Positions 1 to 7,633 of a stretch of DNA of 64,000 nucleotides are shown one piece after another. Made by a program: the position numbers and the translations under genes. How positions within the stretch are numbered: the first letter of the stretch is position 1; every line of letters begins with the position of its first letter. The notes below the pieces were generated by a model, which did no database searches, was not told the DNA's origin, and was given only the letters and a program-made list of their open reading frames with translations. The DNA is from Ruminococcus sp. (GTDB lineage Bacteria > Bacillota > Clostridia > Oscillospirales > Ruminococcaceae). The stretch lies in the NCBI GenBank assembly GCA_017519415.1, contig JAFWSI010000007.1, forward strand, positions 37,071-101,070, read 5' to 3'.

Positions 1-106
1 CGCTGGGATAGTGGTTTATAACTACGTCAAATCCGTCCTGTGCAAGTCTTTTTGCGATGCAGGCGCCTATTCCCTGGGAAGCGCCCGTGATTATTGCTGT
101 TGCCAT
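1..106 (-). CDS. fabG: 3-oxoacyl-[ACP] reductase, N-terminal part (cut by window edge)
   Basis: Only the first 35 codons are present; the gene runs off the left edge. The translation begins MATAIITGASQGIG and has the short-chain dehydrogenase cofactor loop TGASQGIG at residues 7-14, followed by an Ala/Lys-rich helix and the start of the second beta strand. A strong ribosome site, GGAGGT, lies 7 nt before the ATG. FabG reduces 3-oxoacyl-ACP with NADPH in the cytoplasmic elongation cycle. The N-terminus alone only proves the SDR family; the FabG call rests on following fabH, fabK and the small DUF4177 gene on the same strand. Confidence 0.75.
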   Translation of the reverse strand, partial: MATAIITGASQGIGACIAKRLAQDGFDVVINHYPS

Positions 107-217
107 ACCTGTTACCTCCGTTTTTGTGTTTCCGAATACTGCATTTATTCTATCACATTTTCCCGCATTTCTGAAAGGGAAAAATGTCACTTTCTTTGAT
201 TACAAACGTCACTTTTT

Positions 218-415
218 TCAGATACGCTCAAATATCATGTCGTATTCCAGAAGAGAGCCGTGCATACCCAGACTCACGGGAACGCAGCCGACAAATCTGT
301 ATCCCGCTGCGGCCATATCGTCTATTACCTGACGGGGCGACTTTTTGCCGCTCTCCGTCCTGCTGTAATAGCTTCCTCCGACGCCCGCTCTCAGTCTTAT
401 ATACCTATATCTCAT
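218..415 (-). CDS. DUF4177-like small protein
   Basis: This 65-residue protein has no signal peptide or membrane segment. Its Arg/Tyr-rich start and the stretch VIDDMAAAGYRFVG followed by a hydrophobic strand ending in IFER resemble DUF4177, a small alpha/beta domain of unknown function in Firmicutes. The ATG overlaps the fabK stop codon (ATGA, 412-415), so translation is probably coupled to fabK, and fabG begins about 110 nt further on. Placement inside a fatty acid synthesis gene set suggests a link to that pathway, but this is inference. The family call is by eye. Confidence 0.7.
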   Translation of the reverse strand: MRYRYIRLRAGVGGSYYSRTESGKKSPRQVIDDMAAAGYRFVGCVPVSLGMHGSLLEYDMIFERI

Positions 416-1338
416 AGCTTCAGAAGCTTCTCTGCGCCCTCGTTAATCTCCCTGACGATGTCGGCGCAGGGCTTTATATCGTTTATCATGCCCGATACAG
501 CTCCGCAGAGGAAGGAGCCGCTCTCCACGTCGCCCTCAACTACAGCTCTCCTGAGAGCGCCAACCGTGAGCTGCTCGAACTCCTCGGGTGAGAGCGTTCC
601 GTCTTTTTCACCCGCAGCAAGCTTCTTTGCGAACTTGGTCTTTATATTCCTGCACGGGTGGCCTGTATAGCGTCCCGTTACGATATTGTCCGTATCCTTT
701 GCCTTTATGACGAGCTCCTTGAAGGTGGGGTGTATCTGACACTCCTCAGATGCAAGGAAGCGGGTGCCTATCTGAACGCCCTCTGCGCCCAGCATGAAGG
801 CTGCCGCCATTCCTCTGCCGTCGGCTATACCGCCTGCGGCGATGACAGGTATCTCCACTGCGTCAGCGACCTGAGGTACAAGACACATTGTTGTGTTTTC
901 TCCGATGTGTCCGCCGGACTCGGTGCCCTCGGCAATAACTGCGTCGGCTCCCGACTTTTCCATTCTCTTTGCAAGGGCTACGGAGGGAACTACGGGCATT
1001 ACCTTTATGCCCGCCTCCTTCCATGCAGCCATGTATTTGCCCGGATTGCCGGCGCCTGTGGTGATGACCTTCACGCCCTCGTCTATGCAGAGCTGCGAAA
1101 GATCGTCGGCGTTGGGACTCATGAGCATGATGTTCACGCCGAAGGGCTTTGATGTCTTCTCCTTGCAGAGTCTTATCTGCTCACGGAGATAGTCTATTGG
1201 TGCGTTGCCGCCTGCGATAAGTCCTATACCGCCTGCGTTGGATACTGCTGATGCTAAGGTGTGCTCGGCAACCCATGCCATACCGCCCTGTATTATGGGG
1301 TATTCGCAGCCGAGAAGCTCCGTTATGCGTGTTTTCAT
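412..1338 (-). CDS. fabK: Enoyl-[ACP] reductase II, FMN-dependent
   Basis: A 308-residue FMN TIM-barrel protein of the FabK/nitronate monooxygenase family that reduces trans-2-enoyl-ACP in the last step of each elongation cycle. The N-terminus (LLGCEYPIIQGGMAWVA), the GTESGGHIG loop around residues 138-145 with the expected catalytic His near 144, and the GGIADGRG and GTRFLAS phosphate-binding stretches are typical. The start chosen is the ATG at 1338 with AAGGAG upstream; an in-frame ATG 24 nt earlier lacks a ribosome site. No FabI- or FabL-type reductase gene is seen in the window. The sequence just before the start resembles that before the esterase gene at 5058 (see findings). Confidence 0.93.
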   Translation of the reverse strand: MKTRITELLGCEYPIIQGGMAWVAEHTLASAVSNAGGIGLIAGGNAPIDYLREQIRLCKEKTSKPFGVNIMLMSPNADDLSQLCIDEGVKVITTGAGNPGKYMAAWKEAGIKVMPVVPSVALAKRMEKSGADAVIAEGTESGGHIGENTTMCLVPQVADAVEIPVIAAGGIADGRGMAAAFMLGAEGVQIGTRFLASEECQIHPTFKELVIKAKDTDNIVTGRYTGHPCRNIKTKFAKKLAAGEKDGTLSPEEFEQLTVGALRRAVVEGDVESGSFLCGAVSGMINDIKPCADIVREINEGAEKLLKL

Positions 1339-1370
1339 AGTAGTAGTTCTCCTTTTTCTCATATCCTTGT

Positions 1371-1400
1371 AGGGGACGGCGTCCCGACGTCCCGCGATCC
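1371..1400 (-). repeat. Palindromic intergenic repeat ending in CCCTACA (copy 1)
   Basis: On the minus strand a GC-rich interrupted palindrome (GGGACGTCGGGACGCCGTCCC) runs into CCCTACAAGGATAT just before the fabK ribosome site. Similar GC palindromes followed by CCCTACA occur at 4944-5035, 62370-62393 and 62422-62451. The family is unnamed here; it behaves like a REP-type or MITE-like element. Confidence 0.55.
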
Positions 1401-1456
1401 GTTAAAAACTCACGGGCTGTCGAGGACGCCAGACCCTAAATCTTAGTTCTTGGCTC

Positions 1457-2443
1457 TTAATACTCAAAAATTATTCCGCCGTAGGTGAGGCCTGCGCCGA
1501 AGCCTATCAGTGCAAGCTTCTGCCCCCGCTTTATCATGCCCTTATCTATCGCCTCGCAGAGAGCAAGGGGTATCGACGCGCTGGAGGTGTTGCCGTAGTG
1601 GTCGAGAGTGACTATGAACTTCTCCATAGGCGCTCCCAGCTTCTTGGCGGCGGTCTCTATTATCCTTATGTTTGCCTGATGAGGTATGAACCAGTCTATA
1701 TCGTCCTTGGTGATATTTATCTTTTCCGCAGCAAGCTCAAATGACCTCGGCAGAGCCTGCACCGCAAACTTGTAGACCTCCTTGCCGTTCTGATAGAGCT
1801 TGTGAAGCGGCATATCGGGGAACGGATCCTCAAAATCGCTCTCCTGCGCTACCTCGGGAGCTACTTTCAGAGACCTCGAGCACAGCAGACCCGCTCCGCT
1901 TCCGTCGGAGCAGAGCGCTGAGGAATAGAGCTTATCGCTCTTTTCTATGACAGCTGCTGCGGCGCCGTCGCCGAAGAGTATGCATGAAGCCCTGTCGGTA
2001 AAATCAACAAAGCGGGAAAGAGCCTCGTTTGCGACTACCAGGACGTATTTCAGCGAATCATCAGTCTCGAGGAAGCGCCTTGCCACGTCGGTGGCATATA
2101 CGAATCCCGAACAGGCCGCATTAATATCAAAAGCGGCAGCGTTGACCGCTCCCGTTTCATGCTGTATCACGCTTGCCATGCTCGGAGTATTGAAGTCAGA
2201 TGTGGCCGTGCACGAGATCACCAGACCTATCTCCGCAGGATCCGTGCCCGCAGCCTCTATGGCTCTCAGAGCCGCCTGCTTTCCCATGTACCATGTGGGC
2301 TCCCAGCCTGCCATACGGCGCTCCGTTATTCCCGTCCTTGTGCGTATCCACTCGTCGTTGGTTTCCACAAATCGGGTGAAGTCGTCGTTTGTCAATACCT
2401 GGCCGGGCACATAGCTGCCCATTCCCAAAATGCTGATACCCAT
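1457..2443 (-). CDS. fabH: 3-oxoacyl-[ACP] synthase III
   Basis: FabH condenses an acyl-CoA primer with malonyl-ACP to begin fatty acid synthesis. The 328-residue length is standard. The Cys-His-Asn triad is present: Cys near 111 in AACSGF, His near 255 in PHQANIR and Asn near 285 in GNTSSAS; the C-terminal GFGAGLTYG is conserved. The ATG at 2443 follows AAGGAG by 6 nt; an upstream in-frame TTG has no better site. It reads toward fabK and is divergent from fabD. A 118-nt gap containing repeat copy 1 separates it from fabK, so the two may or may not form one transcript. Confidence 0.96.
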   Translation of the reverse strand: MGISILGMGSYVPGQVLTNDDFTRFVETNDEWIRTRTGITERRMAGWEPTWYMGKQAALRAIEAAGTDPAEIGLVISCTATSDFNTPSMASVIQHETGAVNAAAFDINAACSGFVYATDVARRFLETDDSLKYVLVVANEALSRFVDFTDRASCILFGDGAAAAVIEKSDKLYSSALCSDGSGAGLLCSRSLKVAPEVAQESDFEDPFPDMPLHKLYQNGKEVYKFAVQALPRSFELAAEKINITKDDIDWFIPHQANIRIIETAAKKLGAPMEKFIVTLDHYGNTSSASIPLALCEAIDKGMIKRGQKLALIGFGAGLTYGGIIFEY

Positions 2444-2603
2444 TAAAAAGCTCCTTAGAATCAATAAAATTATAAAACATGGTTGTAAAAACCCGAAATA
2501 TATGTTATAGTAATATTACCGGCAGGTCATTTGCAGAGTCTTTCCCGCAAATGGACATAATACCACACATAATATATTGTAAATCATTTTGAGGTTTTTT
2601 GCA

Positions 2604-2645
2604 ACGATATTTTGGCACTTTGATAATACAAAAACAAAATATCGT
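2604..2645. promoter_or_regulatory. Nested inverted repeats between fabH and fabD
   Basis: Arms of 11 bp (ACGATATTTTG and CAAAATATCGT) are separated by 20 nt. Inside lies a second dyad, TTTG-ATAATA-CAAA (2619-2632), nearly concentric with the first. It sits in the 285-nt divergent region, where a fatty acid synthesis regulator would be expected. The inner dyad loosely recalls FabT-type boxes, but the match is weak. No clear sigma-A promoter could be assigned to either gene here. Confidence 0.45.
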
Positions 2646-2728
2646 CATTTCTCACAAATTTACAATATGACATTAAGATAATTTCACTATTACTTTGTAT
2701 ATAACATACAGAAAGGAAGTTAATCATT

Positions 2729-3637
2729 ATGACAATTTCACTATTTTCGGGGCAGGGCTCCCAGTACGAGGGCATGGGCAGGGATATTGCCGAAGCAATG
2801 CCCGAACTGCTCTCCGTATACGAGACAGGCTCCGGAATACTGGGCTGCGACCTGAAGGAGATATGCTTCAGCGCTCCCCTGGACGAACTATCCAGAACCA
2901 TAAACTCCCAGCCTGCTATCATGGCAACTTCCATAGTATGTCTGAAGGCCGCCCAGTCAAGGGGCTTCAGCTTTGACGGCGTTGCGGGACACTCCCTCGG
3001 AGAGTACGCCGCAATGTACGCCTCGGGCATGATAGGTCTCGAGGACGCATTCCGCCTTATAAAGGCAAGAGCCGCCGCCATGGAGGAGGCCACCGCTTCC
3101 TCGGAGGGCGCTATGGCCGCCGTTATGAAGATAGCTCCCGAGGAGGTTGAGCGGGTATGCGGCGAGGCAAAGGAATACGTCACCGCCGTGAACTACAACT
3201 CCCCCGCCCAGACCGTTATCGCGGGAACTCCCGAAGGTATCGCCGAGGTGAGCGCTGTATTCTCGGAAATGAAGGCGAGAGTGATACCCCTGAACGTTGC
3301 GGGCGCCTTCCATTCAAAGCTTATGAAGCCCGCTGCGGATAAATTCTACGAGACCGCAAAGACCATAGAGTTCAGGGCTCCTCAGGTGAAGTACTACTCC
3401 AACCTCACCGGCGGAGAGCTGACGGACTTCTCGGATATGGCTTCAATGCTGGCAAAGCACATCGTATCTCCCGTACGCTTCACGTCGGAGCTTGCGGCGA
3501 TGCAGGAGGCGGGAGCCGACAGATTCGTGGAATTCGGCCCCGGAAGAACACTTACGGGACTTGTTAAAAAGACGCTCAAGGACGTGACGGCAGTAAACGT
3601 TGAAGACCTCGAAACACTTGAAGGAGCACTTTCATGA
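2729..3637 (+). CDS. fabD: Malonyl-CoA:ACP transacylase
   Basis: This 302-residue enzyme moves malonyl groups from CoA to ACP, supplying FabH and the elongation synthase. It opens with the family signature ISLFSGQGSQYEGMG, has the nucleophile Ser near 89 in GHSLGEYAA and the partner His near 195 in FHSKLM. The ATG follows AGGAAG. It is divergent from fabH and overlaps aroE by 4 nt (ATGA), so fatty acid and aromatic genes are translationally coupled here. acpP and fabF, which often accompany fabD, are not in the window. Confidence 0.96.
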   Translation: MTISLFSGQGSQYEGMGRDIAEAMPELLSVYETGSGILGCDLKEICFSAPLDELSRTINSQPAIMATSIVCLKAAQSRGFSFDGVAGHSLGEYAAMYASGMIGLEDAFRLIKARAAAMEEATASSEGAMAAVMKIAPEEVERVCGEAKEYVTAVNYNSPAQTVIAGTPEGIAEVSAVFSEMKARVIPLNVAGAFHSKLMKPAADKFYETAKTIEFRAPQVKYYSNLTGGELTDFSDMASMLAKHIVSPVRFTSELAAMQEAGADRFVEFGPGRTLTGLVKKTLKDVTAVNVEDLETLEGALS

Positions 3638-4470
3638 ACAGATTTGCACTTATCGGACACCCTCTCGGACATTCCATGTCCCCTCTCATACACGAAAAGC
3701 TCTTCGCCCTCAGCGGCCTTGAGGATACCTCCTACGAGCTGATCGACATAGCTCCCGGGGATATTCCCGGAAGCCGCGGGCTCCTTGAGACTCTCCGCGG
3801 TCTCAATGTGACTATACCCCACAAGCAGGCTGTCATAGCCCTTGTGGACGAGCTTGCGGAAAGTGCTCAGCGCTACAGCTCAGTGAACTGCATAAGCAAT
3901 AACGGCGGCAGGCTCACAGGCTACAATACGGACTGCGACGGCTTCCTGCGCTCTGCGGAGCTCCTCCCCATAGGCGGGAATGTGGCCATACTGGGCTGCG
4001 GCGGCGTGGGCAGGATGATAGCTATAGAAGTAGCCCGTCACGGCGGCAGCATAACCCTTGCGGTAATACCTCAGGATGTGAAGAACGCTCAGCTCCTCAT
4101 GGCGGAGATACTGGCAAAATGCAGCGGAGCTTCCGTAAGGATAGCCGATATAGCTTCCCTTGAGGGCAGCTTCGACCTGCTGATAAACGCCACTCCCGTG
4201 GGTATGTACCCCAAGGTGAACGCCTGCGCGGTCAGCGACAGTGTGATAGAGAACTCCCTCAGCGTTTTCGACGTTATATACAACCCCACGGAGACTCTCC
4301 TCATGAAGAAGGCAAGAGAAATGGGCAAGACAGCCGTTGGCGGAGCCTCCATGCTGGTATATCAGGCAGTGAAGGCCCATGAGATATGGTACGGCGGCAG
4401 CTTCGCCCCCGAGGACATATCGGCTATAATCAGGGACGTTGAGAATGCCGTTGACGGCATGAACAAGTGA
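3634..4470 (+). CDS. aroE: Shikimate dehydrogenase
   Basis: AroE reduces 3-dehydroshikimate to shikimate with NADPH in the chorismate pathway. The 278-residue protein shows the substrate Ser pair in GHSMSP, the catalytic Lys near 64 in NVTIPHK, the partner Asp near 100 in YNTD, and the Rossmann loop GCGGVG near 121. INATPVGMYP and GASMLVYQA are also typical. It begins inside the fabD stop codon and ends with TGATATG into the GNAT gene. Shikimate kinase lies 1.5 kb downstream on the same strand. Confidence 0.95.
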   Translation: MNRFALIGHPLGHSMSPLIHEKLFALSGLEDTSYELIDIAPGDIPGSRGLLETLRGLNVTIPHKQAVIALVDELAESAQRYSSVNCISNNGGRLTGYNTDCDGFLRSAELLPIGGNVAILGCGGVGRMIAIEVARHGGSITLAVIPQDVKNAQLLMAEILAKCSGASVRIADIASLEGSFDLLINATPVGMYPKVNACAVSDSVIENSLSVFDVIYNPTETLLMKKAREMGKTAVGGASMLVYQAVKAHEIWYGGSFAPEDISAIIRDVENAVDGMNK

Positions 4471-4471
4471 T

Positions 4472-4927
4472 ATGATAAGACCTGCAAAAGTGAGTGACGC
4501 CTCCCGCATAGCCGAGATAATAATCACCAATTACCGCGTGAACTTCTACCCCTTTTTCCGCAATGACGAATTCTATTTCTCGGAACTCAACGTTGTGGAT
4601 ATGGCGGCGGAATATACCGAGGGCTCGGAGGAACTGCTGAATACTTATGTTTACGACGATAACGGCGTAATAAAGGGCATTATCCGCATTAACGGCACAG
4701 AAGTGGTAAAGCTCTATGTGGAGCCTCAGTTCCAGAGCGGCGGCATAGGAGCGGAGCTCCTTGGATTTGCCGTTGATAAATTCGGCGCCGACAACCTTTG
4801 GGCTCTTGAATACAATACCCGCGGCATAGCCTTCTATGAGCGCCACGGCTTTCAGCTCACAGGCGAGAAAATGACAGAGGACGAATGGGTGCCGCTGGTA
4901 AGAATGGCACGTAATACGGACAAATGA
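4472..4927 (+). CDS. GNAT family N-acetyltransferase
   Basis: This 151-residue protein has the GNAT fold: an N-terminal MIRPAKVSDASRIAEI segment, a central beta strand EVVKLYVEPQFQ followed by the acetyl-CoA loop SGGIGAELLGFA (a Q/RxxGxG/A variant), and a C-terminal AFYERHGFQLTGE segment. Substrate cannot be told from sequence. Its ATG is one base after the aroE stop (TGATATG) with no good ribosome site, so it probably depends on translation of aroE. Confidence 0.85.
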   Translation: MIRPAKVSDASRIAEIIITNYRVNFYPFFRNDEFYFSELNVVDMAAEYTEGSEELLNTYVYDDNGVIKGIIRINGTEVVKLYVEPQFQSGGIGAELLGFAVDKFGADNLWALEYNTRGIAFYERHGFQLTGEKMTEDEWVPLVRMARNTDK

Positions 4928-4943
4928 AAGTTTTGAATGTGAT

Positions 4944-5035
4944 CACGGAACGCCGATGGTGACTCCCTGTAGTACATGGAGATGTCAGCAAAGCTGACAG
5001 AATGTTGCGGCGCCCGTTGGGCGGCGTTCCCTACA
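4944..5035 (+). repeat. Palindromic intergenic repeat ending in CCCTACA (copy 2, long form)
   Basis: The segment begins with GGAACGCC, contains an internal hairpin (TGTCAGC-AAA-GCTGACA) and a GC palindrome (CGGCGCCCGTTGGGCGGCG), and ends TTCCCTACAAGGATAT. It is related to the copies at 1371, 62370 and 62422 and fills the gap before the esterase gene. Confidence 0.55.
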
Positions 5036-5057
5036 AGGATATAAAAGGAGTACTACT

Positions 5058-5945
5058 ATGAAAAAAGCAGCGATGCTCTGTGCGCTCATGCTGTCGGTGC
5101 TGCCTGCGGGCTGCGGCGGCAGAGAGGAGCCGAAGCCGAAGATAGAGGATATTGTGCAGACGGGAGGAAGCACCTACACCTGCACCTTTGACGGCGTAAA
5201 TCACGATATGATACTGGATATGCCCGAAAATACTGAGAGCGCTCCCCTTGTGGTGATGCTCCCCGGCTACGGCCAATCCGCAGAGGATTTCCGCAGCACC
5301 GTGCATTTTGAGGAGAACGCAAATCCCCTCGGCTACGCGGTGGTATATGTCACGGGAGCTCCCGATCCCACAGACAGGACTTCCTCCGTGTGCTGGAACT
5401 CGACCTGCAATCCCAAGAGCAACAAAGACGCGGAATTCCTCTCCGCTCTGGCGTTATATCTGCAAAAGGAGTATTCCCTCGATAAGGACAGGCTATACGC
5501 GGCAGGCTTCAGCAACGGCGCCTTCATGACACATACCCTCGCCGCCGAGGCGGGAGACACGTTCTCCGCCTGTGTAAGCGTGGCGGGAAAGATGCAGCAG
5601 AGCATATGGGACAAGCGCGGCAGCTCCGGCAGCGTGAGCTTTATGCAGATAACAGGCTCGAAGGACGACTTGATACCCAAGAACAGCGACGGCACCGCAG
5701 AATACTCCCCCGATCCCGCCATAGAGGATGTCATGTCCTACTGGGCGGACTCCAACGGCGCAGTATTTACGGAGGAGCTCGGGATAGGCAAAAGGTCGGT
5801 GCTGAAAAAATACGAAAACCCCGATACCTGTAAGCAGGTATGGGACGTTACGGTCAGGGAAGGCAGGCACTCATGGTATGCGGAACAGCTCCACGGCTTT
5901 GACACGAACGATCTGATACTGGAGTTTTTTGAAGCTCAGAAGTAA
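5058..5945 (+). CDS. Lipoprotein esterase, CE1/PHB-depolymerase-like alpha/beta hydrolase
   Basis: A 295-residue secreted lipoprotein: signal peptide with lipobox LPAGC (Cys 19), then an alpha/beta hydrolase. Visible features are an oxyanion strand VVMLPGYGQSAEDF, the nucleophile elbow GFSNG with Ser 152, the acid strand QITGSKDD (Asp 203/204) and a His near 271 (GRHSWY). This pattern fits the carbohydrate esterase 1 / LpqC group (feruloyl or acetyl xylan esterases and relatives). The bacterium's xylanase makes a feruloyl or acetyl esterase plausible, but substrate is inferred. It interrupts the aroE-aroK gene run. The start is fixed by AAAGGAG 8 nt upstream. Confidence 0.8.
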   Translation: MKKAAMLCALMLSVLPAGCGGREEPKPKIEDIVQTGGSTYTCTFDGVNHDMILDMPENTESAPLVVMLPGYGQSAEDFRSTVHFEENANPLGYAVVYVTGAPDPTDRTSSVCWNSTCNPKSNKDAEFLSALALYLQKEYSLDKDRLYAAGFSNGAFMTHTLAAEAGDTFSACVSVAGKMQQSIWDKRGSSGSVSFMQITGSKDDLIPKNSDGTAEYSPDPAIEDVMSYWADSNGAVFTEELGIGKRSVLKKYENPDTCKQVWDVTVREGRHSWYAEQLHGFDTNDLILEFFEAQK

Positions 5946-5957
5946 AAGGAGAAAGCT

Positions 5958-6455
5958 ATGACTGTATTCTTATGCGGCTTTATGGGCTGCGGTAAATCAA
6001 CTATAGGGAAGCTTGCGGCGAAAAAGCTGGGCTGCGGCTTCTGCGATACGGACGACGTGATCGTCCGCACCCTCGATATGACCATACCCGAGATATTCGA
6101 GAAAAAGGGCGAGCCCTTCTTCCGTCAGACCGAGGCTGAGATAGTCAAGTCCCTCTGCGGAAAGACGGTGGTGGCTGCCTGCGGCGGCGGAGCCATGCTC
6201 AATCCCGATACCGCAGGGGCAGCAAAGGACTCGGGCGCTGCGGTGGTGTTCCTTGACGTTCCCTTTGAGGTGTGCTACGAGCGCATAAAGGACGACGAGA
6301 ACCGCCCCATAGTCATGAGGTCCACAAAGGAAGAGCTGGAGGAGCTCTACAACTCCCGCAGGAACGTATACCTCGGACACTCCACCGTAAGGATAGAATG
6401 CGACGGCAGCCCCGTGGAAAATGCGGAGCTCATTGTCAGAGCCGTCAGAAAGTGA
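5958..6455 (+). CDS. aroK: Shikimate kinase
   Basis: AroK phosphorylates shikimate with ATP. The 165-residue protein has the P-loop GFMGCGKST at 7-15, the shikimate-binding CDTDD motif near 33, the Arg-bearing FFRQTEAEI, the CGGGA loop near 75 and the lid region with RP near 116. It lies 12 nt after the esterase with AAAAGGAG ahead of the ATG, so it is probably cotranscribed with aroE. Confidence 0.94.
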   Translation: MTVFLCGFMGCGKSTIGKLAAKKLGCGFCDTDDVIVRTLDMTIPEIFEKKGEPFFRQTEAEIVKSLCGKTVVAACGGGAMLNPDTAGAAKDSGAAVVFLDVPFEVCYERIKDDENRPIVMRSTKEELEELYNSRRNVYLGHSTVRIECDGSPVENAELIVRAVRK

Positions 6456-6462
6456 GCGGAAA

Positions 6463-7632
6463 ATGCTTATCTATAACGCTGAGATACACACAATGGGCAC
6501 GGCAGGTGTCATAGAAAAGGGCTGGATAGAGACCGAAAACGGAAAGATAAAGGCAATCGGCGAGGGAGCTCCCCTGTCCGTAGGCAGGGACAGCCTCGAC
6601 GCACGGGGAGGAATGCTCCTTCCCGGCTTCATCGACGCCCATACCCACCTCGGAATAATCGAGAACGGCCTCGATTTCGAGGGGGACGACTGCAACGAAT
6701 CCACCGACCCCTTTACTCCCCAGATGAGGGCTGTTGACGGTATCAATCCCTTTGACCGCTGCTTCGAAGAAGCGCGTATGCGCGGCATCACCGCGGCAGC
6801 CTCCAGTCCCGGCAGCGCCAATGCCTGCGGCGGCGAGATAGCCGTCATCAAAACATACGGCAGACGGGTGGACGATATGCTGGTGAAAAAATGCGGCATA
6901 AAGTTCGCTCTCGGTGAAAATCCCAAGAACGTCTACAACGGACGTGAGGAAACTCCCATAACCCGCATGGCAATAACCGCTCTCATCCGCGAGGGCCTTT
7001 ACAAGGCAAAGCGGTACGTCCACGATATGGACAGCTACTATTCCGACAGCGAGAACTACGATCCCCCCGAGTACGATATAAAATGCGAGGCTCTCATGCC
7101 CCTCCTCGACCGCAAGATAAAGGCCTTCTTCCACTGCCACCGCGCCGACGACATCTGCACGGCAATGCGCATAGCAAAGGAGTTCGGCCTCGATCCCGTT
7201 ATTATCCACGGCACCGACGGCTACAAGATAGCCGATATTATCGCGGAGGAAAAGATCCCCGTGATATGCGGTCCCCTGATATGCGACCGCTGCAAGCCGG
7301 AAATGCAGGGGCTTGAGCTGAAAAACGCGGCGGTGCTCCACGAAAACGGAGCAGAGATAGCCGTGTGCACGGATCATACAGTGATACCCATACAGTACCT
7401 TCCCCTGTCCGCACAGGCTGCGGTCAAGGGCGGTCTCAGCTTCGACGAGGCTGTGAGGACGATAACCGTGAACCCCGCCCGCATACTGGGTATCGACGAT
7501 ACCACGGGCTCTCTCGCAGAGGGCATGGACGCGGATTTGCAGCTCTACAGAAAGGGTGAGAATCCCCTCGACCTCATGTCGGAGCCCCAGCTCGTAATGA
7601 TAAACGGCAATATCTGCCGCAGGGAGGTGTGA
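6463..7632 (+). CDS. Amidohydrolase family protein (imidazolonepropionase/dihydroorotase-like)
   Basis: A 389-residue cytoplasmic metal-dependent hydrolase. It has the N-terminal beta sandwich (MLIYNAEIHTMG), the metal motif FIDAHTHLG, later metal His candidates in FFHCH and IIHGTDG, and the catalytic Asp in CTDHTV. The C-terminal NPARILGIDDTTGSLAEGMDADL stretch is typical of the superfamily. Substrate is unknown. The start at 6463, 7 nt after the aroK stop, matches family starts; a longer in-frame start would overlap aroK. It ends TGATATG into the next gene. Confidence 0.85.
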   Translation: MLIYNAEIHTMGTAGVIEKGWIETENGKIKAIGEGAPLSVGRDSLDARGGMLLPGFIDAHTHLGIIENGLDFEGDDCNESTDPFTPQMRAVDGINPFDRCFEEARMRGITAAASSPGSANACGGEIAVIKTYGRRVDDMLVKKCGIKFALGENPKNVYNGREETPITRMAITALIREGLYKAKRYVHDMDSYYSDSENYDPPEYDIKCEALMPLLDRKIKAFFHCHRADDICTAMRIAKEFGLDPVIIHGTDGYKIADIIAEEKIPVICGPLICDRCKPEMQGLELKNAAVLHENGAEIAVCTDHTVIPIQYLPLSAQAAVKGGLSFDEAVRTITVNPARILGIDDTTGSLAEGMDADLQLYRKGENPLDLMSEPQLVMINGNICRREV

Positions 7633-7633
7633 T

